From: Actinomadura meyerae | GTDB taxonomy: Bacteria; Actinomycetota; Actinomycetes; Streptosporangiales; Streptosporangiaceae | DNA: 64,000 bases | Direction of reading: 5' to 3' | Assembly: GCF_900188445.1 (NCBI RefSeq) | Contig: NZ_FZOR01000004.1 | Span: 124,001-188,000 of the forward strand | Shown: positions 8,633-17,278 of the stretch, one piece after another | How positions within the stretch are numbered: position 1 is the first letter of the stretch | Layout of the letters: the number at the start of each line of letters is the position of its first letter | Notes under the pieces: generated by a model | Database searches by the model: none | Told to the model about the DNA's origin: nothing | What the model saw: only the letters and a program-made list of their open reading frames with translations | Position numbers and translations under genes: made by a program

Positions 8633-10150
8633 TTGCGGCGGGGCGAGCTCCTCGGGGAAGGCGAGCGGTACGAGCTCGATCAGGCGATCGGGCGCGGCGG
8701 GATGGGCGAGGTGTGGCGCGCCTACGACCGGTTCCTCGACCGGCGCCTCGCCGTCAAGTTCACCCGCGTCGCGGACGAGGCCCTCGTCGGCCGGTTCGAG
8801 CAGGAGGCCCGCAGCACCGCCTGGTTCGAGCACCCCGGCGTCCCCACCGTCTACGACTTCGGCAGCCACGACGGATGCTTCTACCTGGTCATGCAGTACG
8901 TCGAGGGCACGACGATCGCCCACGTCCTCGACGCCGAGGAGAGGCTCTCCGTCTCGTGGGCGTCGATGATAGCCGCCCAGGTGTGCGCGGTGCTGAACGT
9001 CGCGCACCGCCGTCCGCTCGTCCACCGCGACCTCAAGCCCAGCAACCTGATGCTGTGCCGGGACGGGTCGGTCAAAGTCCTTGATTTCGGTGCCGCGGTG
9101 GGGCTCGGCCCAGGCGACGTACGCCGCACCACCACCGGCCTTGGCGCCCCCTACACGCCGGGCTACACGTCCATGGAGCAGGTGTACGGCAGTCCGAGCC
9201 CGCAGAGCGACCTGTACTCCCTCGGCTGCGTCCTCTACGAGATGCTCACCGGCCGCCAGGTCTTCCCCGGCACCAACGCCTACGAGGTACTGCGCCGCCA
9301 TGAGGACGAGGTCCCGACCTCACCGAGAGCACTCAACCCTGCCATCCCGCCCGCACTGGACGCCCTCGTCCTGCAACTGCTCGCCAAGCAGCCGGGGGAC
9401 CGCCCGGCCGACGCCGACGACGTGTACCACCGTCTCCTGCAATTCGTGTCGTCCCTGGAGCCGCTGCCGGGGATCGTCGACACGATCCCGGCGCAGCACC
9501 TGTACGCGAAGGCCGTCAGCCGCATCCGCCTCACCGGCAGAAGCCGCGACGAGCCCCAAGCGTCCCCGGAACCCGTCGAACTCCCGACCTACGACGACGT
9601 CGCCCAAGCGCGCGCGGAAGCGGGCGACCTGGCCTCCGCGGGCCGCTACACGCAGGCGGCCGAACTCCTCTCCGGCCTGACCGAACCCGCCCGTCTCGCC
9701 CTCGGCGACGACGACCCCGAGTACATGGGCCTCTGCCTGGACCTCGCCGAAGCCCTCTTCCAAGGCGGCGACTACCGCCGCGCCGTCCACGCCTACCGCG
9801 CCGCCGCCGTCATCCTGTCCGAGGTGTACGGACCGGACGCCCCCGAAGTCCTCAACTGCCGCGAGCAGGAGGCCGTCAGCCAAGCCCACCTCGGCGCCAC
9901 GGGCACCGCCCTCGCCCACCTGCGCGAACTCCTGGACGACCTCACACCCGGCAGCCCCTACGACCCCCTCACGCTCCGCCTCCGCGAACGCATAGCCCGC
10001 CTCGAACTGGCCGCGGGCCGCGCAGGCGAAGCACGCAAGGAACTCACCGAACTCCTGACCGACGTCACCGCCCTGTACGGCGACGACCACCCGCAGGCCG
10101 CCGGTCTACAGGCCCTCCTCTACGACCTCAGCCAGGCAGGAACGGGCTAG
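8633..10150 (+). CDS. Hanks-type Ser/Thr protein kinase with C-terminal TPRs
   Basis: A 505-residue cytosolic kinase. The glycine loop GRGGMGEVW opens the kinase domain; K42 (LAVKF), the HRDLKPSN catalytic loop (D133) and DFG (D151) are all present, so it should be active. The domain ends near residue 270. Residues about 320-500 are TPR-like helical pairs (the GDLASAGRYTQAAELLSGL type). There is no transmembrane segment or PASTA domain, unlike PknB-type housekeeping kinases. TTG at 8633 is chosen because GGAGG ends 6 bp upstream and the reading begins just before the kinase fold. It follows the DNA methylase and meets the helicase gene tail to tail with 23 bp of overlap. Signalling of phage infection by phosphorylation is an inference from this context. 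Confidence 0.85.
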   Translation: MRRGELLGEGERYELDQAIGRGGMGEVWRAYDRFLDRRLAVKFTRVADEALVGRFEQEARSTAWFEHPGVPTVYDFGSHDGCFYLVMQYVEGTTIAHVLDAEERLSVSWASMIAAQVCAVLNVAHRRPLVHRDLKPSNLMLCRDGSVKVLDFGAAVGLGPGDVRRTTTGLGAPYTPGYTSMEQVYGSPSPQSDLYSLGCVLYEMLTGRQVFPGTNAYEVLRRHEDEVPTSPRALNPAIPPALDALVLQLLAKQPGDRPADADDVYHRLLQFVSSLEPLPGIVDTIPAQHLYAKAVSRIRLTGRSRDEPQASPEPVELPTYDDVAQARAEAGDLASAGRYTQAAELLSGLTEPARLALGDDDPEYMGLCLDLAEALFQGGDYRRAVHAYRAAAVILSEVYGPDAPEVLNCREQEAVSQAHLGATGTALAHLRELLDDLTPGSPYDPLTLRLRERIARLELAAGRAGEARKELTELLTDVTALYGDDHPQAAGLQALLYDLSQAGTG

Positions 10151-12197
10151 GCGACCCCGAGTACGACACGTACAGGTGGTCACGCGCGCGCGTGGACGCC
10201 ACGAACAGCAGGCACCGCTCCTTCTGGACGTCCTGCGCATGCGCCTTCGGGTCCTCACCCTCCGGCGTGATGGCCTTCGCCGACGGCAGCGACTTCTCGT
10301 CCGCCCCGATGACGGCGATGCACCGGAACTCCAGCCCCTTCATCTTGTGCATCGACCCGACCTGCACACCCGGCGTCTTACTGGGCACCTGGTAGGCGGT
10401 GATGCCAGCCTCCTTCAGCCGCTTCGCCGCCTTGCGCGCCACCCACACGTAACGCGCCGCGACCCCGATCGCTCCCGCCTCCACATCGGCGTCCAGCCAC
10501 GCCCGCACCTGCTCGACGAGCCCGTCCAGCTCGGCGTCCATGTCCGGATACGCCCTCACCACGGGCCGCCGCCCGTGCATCGGCGACCGGTACCCGTCCA
10601 GCGTGTCGGCCGAATCGTCCAGCCCCTGCGCCGGCGACCGCCCCAGCAGGGGCACCGACCACGCCAGGATCTCCTGCGTCGTCCGATAGTTGATCTTCAG
10701 CTTGGTGCTGCGGCCCCGCACGTTGATCCCGAGGCTCGCCAGCGACACGTGGCTGTCGTAGATGCGCTGATGCGGGTCACCGACGATGAACAGATCGTCC
10801 GGGCCCTCCTTGACGAGCCGCCGCAGCAGCCGCCACTGCGCCGTGTGGATGTCCTGCGCCTCGTCGATGACCACATGGTCGTACTCGGGGCCGTCCACCA
10901 GGTCGGCGGCCTCGTTGGCCAGCTGGTGGAACGTCGACTTGCCCTCCTCCGCCAGCCCGTCCACCACATGGCCGATCGCGCGCCACACCACGGCCCGCTG
11001 CGCCTTCCCCAGCGGGACCCCGCGCCCCGCCCGCGTGCACGCGAGGTACTCCTCCTCGCTCTCCAGCCCCTGCGCCAGGACGATCTGCTCCCACTCCCGC
11101 TCCAGGAACGTCGGCGAGAACGGCGTCCCCTCCGCCGCCTCCTCCCACAGCGGCTCCAGCACGTCCGCACTCGCGATACCGGGCTTGTGATGCCGTCCGA
11201 CGATCGAATACGAAAGCGAATCGACGTTCTTCACGTGGATCCGCTCGCGCACCGCGGCGTCATCGACGAGCAGATCGAGCTGCTTCTCCAACGCCTCCGA
11301 AAGGTTCCGCGTGAACGTCGTCAGCAGGACGCGCCCGCCCTTGCCCGCGAGGAACTTCGCCCGGTGCAGCGCCGTCACCGTCTTGCCCGTCCCGGCGCCG
11401 CCCGTCACCTGAGCGGGCCCGCTGTAAGAGGGCCGCAGCGCCACCCGCCGCTGCACGGGATGCAGGAAAATGCGCCACGTGTCGAACGGATGCTCGAGAA
11501 TGTCGCGCAGCTCCTCGGGCCCATTGACGAAAACGACCTGCCCCGGCGTCCGCCGCATGGCCGTCACCAGATCGTCCGGGTCCACCGCCGCGGGCTTCTC
11601 CTCCGCCGGCAGGTACTTCGCGACCTCCTCCCACGCCTGCTGGACGCTCATCCCCTGCGCCAGCGCCAGCAGCGCCATGTACTGCGGCTCCGGCAGCAGC
11701 TTCTCCAGCGCCAGCAGATGCGCGTCCTCCGTCAGCAGCCGGACGAGGGGAAGCACGTCCTTGTCCACCCCGAGCCGCAGCAGGTCCTTCTCGAACACGT
11801 GCCCCAGCAGCCGGAAGACCTTCCCCTCCGCGGCCTGCTCCAGCGCCGGCGACAACTCCTCCAGCGCGACCTGGTCCCGCACCTCCAGCACACCGATCGC
11901 CTGGTTCACCGAGAACTTCCTGCTCCGCGCCCACTCGATCGCGTCATCATGAGCCATCACGGCCAGCAGGCAGTAGACGTCGCCCTTGTCCGGAGCCAGC
12001 ACCACGCCGCGCCAGAACTGGTCGATCCGGATCGTCCGGATCCGCGGATCCTTGGCATTGTTGAGCTTCTCCAGATGCAGCCCCGCATGCGTGTGCTCCG
12101 CGAACTTCCCGATGGCCGCGTCCACACCCTTGCGCACCTTCGGCTCGAGCTTCGCGTACTGCGGCATGAACGAGTTCGCAATGGCCAACTGGGCCAC
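10128..12197 (-). CDS. UvrD/Rep-family DNA helicase with RelE-like N-terminal domain
   Basis: A 689-residue superfamily I helicase. The first ~95 residues resemble the RelE/ParE toxin fold (LEKLNNAKDPRIRTIRIDQ, then GDVYCLLAVMAHDDAIEWA). A helical spacer follows to about 200. The helicase core has Walker A GGAGTGKT (266-273), motif II IDEAQD (444-449) and the late UvrD motifs ending in VASTRARDHLYV. The GTG at 12197 is the start. It is convergent with the kinase and overlaps it by 23 bp, so the three genes form a compact block, though this one has its own promoter. It probably unwinds or translocates on DNA; whether the RelE-like part still cleaves RNA is unknown. Confidence 0.85.
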   Translation of the reverse strand: MAQLAIANSFMPQYAKLEPKVRKGVDAAIGKFAEHTHAGLHLEKLNNAKDPRIRTIRIDQFWRGVVLAPDKGDVYCLLAVMAHDDAIEWARSRKFSVNQAIGVLEVRDQVALEELSPALEQAAEGKVFRLLGHVFEKDLLRLGVDKDVLPLVRLLTEDAHLLALEKLLPEPQYMALLALAQGMSVQQAWEEVAKYLPAEEKPAAVDPDDLVTAMRRTPGQVVFVNGPEELRDILEHPFDTWRIFLHPVQRRVALRPSYSGPAQVTGGAGTGKTVTALHRAKFLAGKGGRVLLTTFTRNLSEALEKQLDLLVDDAAVRERIHVKNVDSLSYSIVGRHHKPGIASADVLEPLWEEAAEGTPFSPTFLEREWEQIVLAQGLESEEEYLACTRAGRGVPLGKAQRAVVWRAIGHVVDGLAEEGKSTFHQLANEAADLVDGPEYDHVVIDEAQDIHTAQWRLLRRLVKEGPDDLFIVGDPHQRIYDSHVSLASLGINVRGRSTKLKINYRTTQEILAWSVPLLGRSPAQGLDDSADTLDGYRSPMHGRRPVVRAYPDMDAELDGLVEQVRAWLDADVEAGAIGVAARYVWVARKAAKRLKEAGITAYQVPSKTPGVQVGSMHKMKGLEFRCIAVIGADEKSLPSAKAITPEGEDPKAHAQDVQKERCLLFVASTRARDHLYVSYSGSPSPFLPG

Positions 12198-12608
12198 CCC
12201 TGCACCGCCCTTTCACCCCACCTGACCCCGCGTCAGGCCTGAACATCCTAGAAGCGCCCCGCCCCCGAAAAGATTGAACCGCGTACAACCCCTCGTCCGC
12301 CTCCGGACAACCACGGAACTTCCCGCCCACCGACCAATCGCGCCCCGATAGATCTCCGACCCCCACCACACCCCGAAGCCGATCAGCGCGCCCCTGACAC
12401 CGACCGCGGCCCCTTGCCCAACGGCCACAACCAGCCCGCCACCGGCGCGAGCGCCTACGCAACCTCGTCCCGCCCGCCCGCACCCAGTGAACGGCGGTGG
12501 CCAGCGCGACGGACGGCCACCCCACCCGCCTGCGTCAGCCGTCCTGGACGGCCGAGGTGCGCGATCACGGTGACACCCGATCGCTGAACCGAGGAGTCGG
12601 CAGGAGTG

Positions 12609-12648
12609 CCTCGGCGGAAGGTGCGTGGATCAGCACCTTCCGCCGAGG
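12609..12648. terminator. perfect 16-bp inverted repeat, possible terminator
   Basis: Arms at 12609-12624 and 12633-12648 pair perfectly around an 8-base loop. There is no T-run on either side, so it is either a GC-type terminator, as is common in actinomycetes, or a structural element. No gene end on either strand is close enough to assign it confidently. Confidence 0.5.
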
Positions 12649-12669
12649 CCGGGCAGACTGCTCAGTAGG

Positions 12670-12830
12670 CCCGGGGAGGCCGGGAATCCGCTCGTTCTGT
12701 CCGCCCACTGTGAATACGGTGGCGGAGACCCACACACTCTGGTTGCCGCTGTCGTCGTCGGTCTTGGCCCACCAGGTATTGGTGTTACCCCACTTGTCGG
12801 TGTGGCGCTTAAGCTCGCCAGCCAGTGTCC
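12670..12830 (-). pseudogene. remnant of a small secreted protein
   Basis: On the minus strand this stretch reads TLAGELKRHTDKWGNTNTWW, then AKTDDDSGNQSVWVSATVF and ERIPGLP. That pattern matches the C-terminal half of small exported actinomycete proteins with an SH3-like fold (WxKTDDDxGNxxVWVSAxF). The frame has no start codon or signal peptide upstream and runs on past the usual Cys-stop end, so it looks like a leftover from insertion or deletion. The family assignment is from memory of similar proteins and is uncertain. Confidence 0.4.
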
Positions 12831-12900
12831 CGGGGGTTGCCAGTCGGGCTTCGAGCCGACTCGGCCAAGGCGACGAGTGTCGAAACCAGGTTAATGCCGG

Positions 12901-13395
12901 TTATTGCTGCTCGGCTGGCGCGTGCCGACGAGCGGCAAGCCATCGTTCGGTGTAGGCGGTCGCCTCTTCGATGAACTGCTCCAGCCCCGCCCGATCGAAG
13001 TCCGCTTCGCCGACGAGGTGCAGAAGGACGAAGACCTCGGCGTACAGGGCGGCCCGCACGTCCTCTGGCTCGCCGTTTTCCAGCGGCGGCGCACCGACGA
13101 CGCGACGGATCATGTCTTCGGCCACGAGTGGGTTGATCAGCCTCGTGTCTTCGTGGGCCTTGATCCGCGCGTCCGCCACGAGCCTGACGATCTCGCCCAC
13201 GGTGTACGTCGGTGAGAACCTGCGCCGCACCGCGACACAGAACGCCCCGTAGAGCAGCGCCATGTACCCGGCCGCCGTCTCGTCGTCCTTCTGAATGGCC
13301 TCTTGCAGAGGCACCCACGCCTCGGGGCCATTCGTGAGGAACAACCGCAGGGCGAGGATGTTCTCCTCTCTGAGATGGACAGCCGAGTGATCCAT
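12901..13395 (-). CDS. small helical protein, paralogue A
   Basis: A 164-residue, soluble, largely alpha-helical protein of unknown function. It aligns along its length with the upstream neighbour: ILALRLFLTN / GYMALLYGAFCVAVRRRFSP / INPLVAEDMIRRVVG here against HVAALRAQLTG / SYTALVAAAFIQAAERRF / IDPRIAESMILDLLG there. Its ATG shares one base with the stop of that gene (TAATG), so the two are translationally coupled and look like a tandem duplication. Similar proteins of unknown role are common in actinomycetes. With the repeat-rich protein upstream, an accessory or immunity-like role is possible but unproven. Confidence 0.75.
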   Translation of the reverse strand: MDHSAVHLREENILALRLFLTNGPEAWVPLQEAIQKDDETAAGYMALLYGAFCVAVRRRFSPTYTVGEIVRLVADARIKAHEDTRLINPLVAEDMIRRVVGAPPLENGEPEDVRAALYAEVFVLLHLVGEADFDRAGLEQFIEEATAYTERWLAARRHAPAEQQ

Positions 13396-13841
13396 TACGT
13401 GAGCAACTCGTCGGCGAGTGAGCGAGCCTTCTCCAAGAACTCATCGAGTTCGACTGAGCTGTATCGCTCTTCGCCCACCAGGGCTGCGAGAAGCACGATC
13501 TGGTGGCCGAATCGCGTGTCCGGATCGGCATCGACCATGCTGCCTCTGCCGAGCAAGTCGAGTATCATGCTCTCGGCAATCCGTGGGTCTATCAGACGGG
13601 AAGATTCATCGTCTGTTTCGCGCACCTGGGCAACAAAGTCAATGACCTCAGAGTTCTCAGCGACCTTCCCATCGTTGATGAAGCGTCGCTCAGCTGCTTG
13701 AATGAAGGCTGCGGCGACCAATGCCGTGTAACTGACATTGGCCTCGTCTGGATCGAGTTGACCTATCAATCTAAGGTGCTCGTCGCGGTTGCCCGTCAAC
13801 TGGGCGCGTAGCGCTGCAACGTGCTCGTCAGTTATCGGCAT
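13395..13841 (-). CDS. small helical protein, paralogue B
   Basis: A 148-residue protein from the ATG at 13841, preceded by GGAGAG. An earlier in-frame start at 13934 would fall inside the upstream coding sequence and lacks a ribosome site. The sequence is acidic and helical (ITDEHVAALRAQLTG, LIDPRIAESMILDLLG, LDEFLEKARSLADELL), with no membrane segment or signal peptide. It overlaps the end of the repeat-rich gene by 14 bp and the start of paralogue A by one base, making one three-gene operon. The function is not recognised. Confidence 0.75.
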   Translation of the reverse strand: MPITDEHVAALRAQLTGNRDEHLRLIGQLDPDEANVSYTALVAAAFIQAAERRFINDGKVAENSEVIDFVAQVRETDDESSRLIDPRIAESMILDLLGRGSMVDADPDTRFGHQIVLLAALVGEERYSSVELDEFLEKARSLADELLT

Positions 13842-15624
13842 GCTCTCTCCTTCGTGTTTGTCGTGCAAGATTAATGATTGAGCGGACGACCTCGGTGACG
13901 ACGATTGTCGCCCCCACTGCTCCGACCACGGCATCGCCGACCTTGACGCTCTGATCAGGTGGCCCTATGTGCTCCTTGTCGGCACGTGCACCACTTAGCT
14001 GACCCGTTGGTTGCACGCGCTCCAGGTTCTTCTGGGCTGTTTCGGAGTAGGTACTCGCCGCATCCTTTGCGTCGCTGGCAGTGTTCAGGAACCTGCGCAG
14101 GCTATCGCGACCAGGAGACGGGTTGTCGGGATCACTTTCCTGATAGTCGCGGGATGCGGGGTCGTCGTCGGGTTCGCGAAGTTCGCCGCGTCCGGTTTCA
14201 CCGCCTTGTGCGCCCACGGGATCGAGGTCTTCGCGGGTCGGGAGTTCCACCGGGTCCGTCGTCTGGGTTTCGTTCCGAACCAGTTCGGCGCCCGGTCGGC
14301 CGCTCTGCTCTCGTCCATATCGAGGTTCGACCTGGACCTGGCCGCTGCTGTCGGTATAAACGTCAGAAAGTATGGGATTGGGATGGGCCTCCGGACTTGT
14401 CTCATTGACCTCGTTCGGGTTCTGCTGAGTGCCGTCGTCTTCGGCTTTCTTACCACGGCCGCCGGTGTCTTCGGTGTGAGGTTCCGGCGCCCCGTGATCC
14501 TCGGCGGTCTCTTCCGACGAGGATGATGTGCTGTCGGCGGTCTGCCGCTCGCCCGTCTCGCTGGCCGAGGGCTGGGACGGGGGCTGTTCGTTGCCCTCCT
14601 CCGCCTCAGGCGGAGACATCTGGTCCTCGGCTTCTCCGTCCTCCGCCGAGGGTTGCGCCTCGGTGTCTCCTGCCTGCGCGCCGGTGCCGTCGGCGGGCGC
14701 CTCGGTGCCTTGAGAGGACTGCTCTGCCTCTGATGGCGCCCGGCTCTCGGTGGATGCGACCGGCTCCTGCCGGGGGAGTGGCGGGTGCTCTTGGTCTTGC
14801 GGACGCGGAGTCTCGGGTGCCTGGCTCCGGGCCTGCTCGGGTGCGGGCCGATCCTGATCGCGAGGAGAGTCCTTGCCGGGCGTCGTGGTGTTGAGGGGCC
14901 CCGTTTCCTGCTCGCGTTCGTCATCTCGCCTGCCCTCGCCGTTCGCGGGCGCGTGCTCGTCCTTCCGCGCCTCGCTCGTGTCCCGGCCTGCGGTGGCGGC
15001 ATCCGCCTTCTGGCTGTCGGCTTCGCTCTGCGGCGGGCTGGGCCGGTCCTCGCGGTCACCGGGCTCCGAGCCGGCGGTGCCGGCGTCCTGAGCTCTGTAC
15101 TGCTCTTGGTCCTGCCGGGTGCGGGCGCGGCTCTCCAGACGGGACTGCTGGCCGGATTGCCCGGGGCGGTCGGCGGGCAAGGTGTACGCCTGCGTCGAGG
15201 GTGCAGGCTTGTCTGCGGGCTCGGTGCGGGTGTCGGTCTCATCTTCGGCTTGCGGACCGTCTCGCCTACCGAGAGAAGAACCGCCGGTCCGGGCACCGGG
15301 GTCACGCGAGCGGGGTTGGTCGGTACGCGGGCTGCCCTGCCCGGAGTCTGAGGTGTTCTGGGATCCCGTGCTCTCGGCCGCGCCACCGGTCTGCGATAAG
15401 CCTTGCTTGCCTTCGCGGGGTTCGGCAATGCTCTGGGCACCACCGGTGTCCTGGGGCGCATTCTGCTGCTGGTCCTGCTGGGTACGGGCGCGGCTTTCCA
15501 GACGGGACTGCTGGCCGGGTGATCCCGGATTGTCCGGCGGTGACGTGTAGTGCCGCTCTCCGGACGTGGGCCTGTCGGCGGTCTCGGTGCGGGTGCCGGT
15601 CCCGCCGTTGTCCTCCACGCCCAC
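13828..15624 (-). CDS. large repeat-rich, charged low-complexity protein with C-terminal hydrophobic helix
   Basis: About 598 residues from the GTG at 15624, chosen because GAAAGGG lies 9 bp upstream; an in-frame GTG at 15618 is an alternative. Most of the protein is disordered and rich in Q, E, D, P, S and R. Two ~45-residue repeats are visible (the GQQSRLESRARTQQDQQQ and GQQSRLESRARTRQDQEQ units with matching flanks). Only the last ~130 residues look ordered: a helical stretch (DSLRRFLNTASDAKDAAST) and then a hydrophobic segment VGDAVVGAVGATIVVTEVV followed by basic residues, like a tail anchor. No catalytic motif is seen. It heads a coupled operon with two small paralogues. The product could be a surface or scaffold protein or a toxin-delivery part; I do not recognise a family. 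Confidence 0.65.
   Translation of the reverse strand: MGVEDNGGTGTRTETADRPTSGERHYTSPPDNPGSPGQQSRLESRARTQQDQQQNAPQDTGGAQSIAEPREGKQGLSQTGGAAESTGSQNTSDSGQGSPRTDQPRSRDPGARTGGSSLGRRDGPQAEDETDTRTEPADKPAPSTQAYTLPADRPGQSGQQSRLESRARTRQDQEQYRAQDAGTAGSEPGDREDRPSPPQSEADSQKADAATAGRDTSEARKDEHAPANGEGRRDDEREQETGPLNTTTPGKDSPRDQDRPAPEQARSQAPETPRPQDQEHPPLPRQEPVASTESRAPSEAEQSSQGTEAPADGTGAQAGDTEAQPSAEDGEAEDQMSPPEAEEGNEQPPSQPSASETGERQTADSTSSSSEETAEDHGAPEPHTEDTGGRGKKAEDDGTQQNPNEVNETSPEAHPNPILSDVYTDSSGQVQVEPRYGREQSGRPGAELVRNETQTTDPVELPTREDLDPVGAQGGETGRGELREPDDDPASRDYQESDPDNPSPGRDSLRRFLNTASDAKDAASTYSETAQKNLERVQPTGQLSGARADKEHIGPPDQSVKVGDAVVGAVGATIVVTEVVRSIINLARQTRRREHADN
15101..15240 (-). repeat. coding direct repeat, copy 2
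   Basis: Encodes the second repeat unit of the 598-residue protein (TRTEPADKPA, then GQQSRLESRARTRQDQEQ). It is similar at DNA level to 15464-15600. The copies are about 363 bp apart (121 codons) and in frame. Confidence 0.65.
15464..15600 (-). repeat. coding direct repeat, copy 1
   Basis: Encodes the first repeat unit near the N terminus of the 598-residue protein (TRTETADRPT, then GQQSRLESRARTQQDQQQ). Together with 15101-15240 it shows internal duplication within the gene. Confidence 0.65.
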
Positions 15625-16082
15625 GCTGGCTGGCCCTTTCCACGAGAGGGCGCGAACCGGCGCGTCATGACGGCTCGCGGGTCGTGTCCCATGACGCGCG
15701 GGGCCGACGTCCAGGGCGCAACCGGACCCTATGTAACCGTGCGCGTGCGGACTTTGCACGTGCGGAAATCGGACGTGCACGTGCCGCACCTGCGTTTCGT
15801 TTTCAAAGCGGACGGCTGAACCTGCGGATCGTCCACGGGGGACGCCACATTCGAGAGAGGCGCGGAATCGGAGGAGAGTAATCAAACAATGCGTCACTCC
15901 GCCCGGTGCTAGTGATCAGGTAGGCCGGACCATTCCTGCCATATTGGATGAAGTGGGGCCCTCATGAGGTGATTGAGGGGACGAGCCGTGCCGAGCTGAG
16001 ATGACGCGGCAACGGAGAGGACGTACGGGCGCCGCCGTCTTGCGGGGAGTGGGCCGCGTGACCGAGCCCGCGCTCGAACGCT
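15625..16082. other. intergenic region with upstream control of the repeat-protein operon
   Basis: About 460 bp without a credible gene. Between 15735 and 15795 several GTGCGG, GCACGTGC and CCGCAC words occur close together, forming partial inverted repeats upstream of the operon; they could bind a regulator. The A+T-richer stretch near 15880-15900 is a possible promoter. The rest is featureless. Confidence 0.4.
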
Positions 16083-17144
16083 CTAGGGAACGACCACGAT
16101 CTTGCCGACACCTGAGCCGTGACGGAATTCCTCTTGGGCCGCATGGATGTCGCTCAGCCGGTATGTGGCGGCGATGCGCGGTCGAAGGGTGCCCGTTCGG
16201 GCCAGTTCCGCCAGTTCTGCGAAGTGTGCGCGGGTGTGCATCGAGGAGCCGATGAGGCTGAGGTTGTGCAGGTAGAGGCGCCGCAGGTCGAACGAGACAA
16301 CGGGACCGGCGACGGCGCCGGCGATGACCCATCGGGCACCGTCGTGCAGTTCCGGAAGCACCCGCTCGAGCCAGGGGCCACCCGCCACGTCGGCGACGGC
16401 GTCCAGCCCGGCGGGCGCCGCCGCACGGAGCTCGGCCTGCAGTCGGGCCGGATCCACGTCGCGGGACACGGTGACCTCCGCGCCCGCGGCGCGCACCGCT
16501 TCGGCCTTGGCGCCGCTGGTCATGGCGAGGACCCGCGCGCCACGCGCGGCGGCGAGTTGGACGAGGGCGAATCCCACGCCACCGGAGGCGCCGGTGACGA
16601 ACACCGTCTCGCCCTTGGTGAGGCGGGCGCGCTCCAGCATGCCCATGGCCGTGCCGTACGCCACGGGCAGTGCGGCCAGTTCCTCATCGGACAACGGTGA
16701 GTCGCTCATGTCGTGGAGCCGGACGGCGTCGACCGCCACATAATCGGCGAAGCCTCCGTTCGCTTCGCTGCCGAGCAGCCCTACCGGTACGGCGTCCTGG
16801 CCCTCATCGGCGTAGAACGCGGGATCGACCAGCACTCGACGCCCTATCCAGGTGGCGGAGACGTCGTCGGCGACCTCGGTGACCGTGCCCGCCATGTCCC
16901 CGCCCTGCACAAGAGGGAAGTCCAGCGGACCACGCCATCCGGCCTTCGCGTCCGGACGACCGGGGAGCCCGTACGCGCCCTCTCTGGTCCAGATGTCGGT
17001 GTTGTTCAGCGCTGCGGCAGCCACATGAACGAGCACCTGGCCCGGGCCGACCTGCGGGACGGGCCAGTCCTCCCGCACCTCCAGTGCGTCCGGCCCGCCG
17101 TGCCGACGCAGAACAGCGGCGGTCATCAATGCATCGTTGCCCAT
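16083..17144 (-). CDS. zinc-free quinone oxidoreductase-like MDR-family dehydrogenase
   Basis: A 353-residue medium-chain dehydrogenase/reductase. The N-terminal GroES-like domain (GQVLVHVAAAALNNTDIWTR) lacks the usual zinc cysteines. The Rossmann domain carries GASGGVGFALVQLAAARGA, the NADPH-binding loop of quinone oxidoreductases. The C terminus (YRLSDIHAAQEEFRHG, GKIVVVP) is typical. The ATG at 17144 is preferred over 17126 because AGGA lies 7 bp upstream. It probably reduces an activated double bond or quinone with NADPH; the substrate is unknown. It stands alone. Confidence 0.85.
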   Translation of the reverse strand: MGNDALMTAAVLRRHGGPDALEVREDWPVPQVGPGQVLVHVAAAALNNTDIWTREGAYGLPGRPDAKAGWRGPLDFPLVQGGDMAGTVTEVADDVSATWIGRRVLVDPAFYADEGQDAVPVGLLGSEANGGFADYVAVDAVRLHDMSDSPLSDEELAALPVAYGTAMGMLERARLTKGETVFVTGASGGVGFALVQLAAARGARVLAMTSGAKAEAVRAAGAEVTVSRDVDPARLQAELRAAAPAGLDAVADVAGGPWLERVLPELHDGARWVIAGAVAGPVVSFDLRRLYLHNLSLIGSSMHTRAHFAELAELARTGTLRPRIAATYRLSDIHAAQEEFRHGSGVGKIVVVP

Positions 17145-17278
17145 ACGTCCATCCTGGTTCACCACCACTTCGGGACGGACTTCCCCGAGCGAACTTGCGT
17201 AATCCCACGTCAGGCTCGATAGGTCAGAGGCCAGGGCGGCCGTCGTTCGGTTCTGAGGCATGACTTGACCGGTGGCCT

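Larger units (their letters stand above)
12198..12900. other. ~700-bp intergenic region with hairpin and gene remnant
   Basis: No intact gene is supported here. The part next to the helicase start (12198-12300) presumably holds its promoter. A perfect 16-bp-stem hairpin lies at 12609-12648 and a degraded coding remnant at about 12670-12830; both are listed separately. The rest shows nothing I can assign. Confidence 0.5.

Noticed and set aside
10176..12242. A 688-codon plus-strand frame opposite the helicase
   Set aside because: Shadow of the helicase gene, composed of R/L/H/Q runs; no motif.
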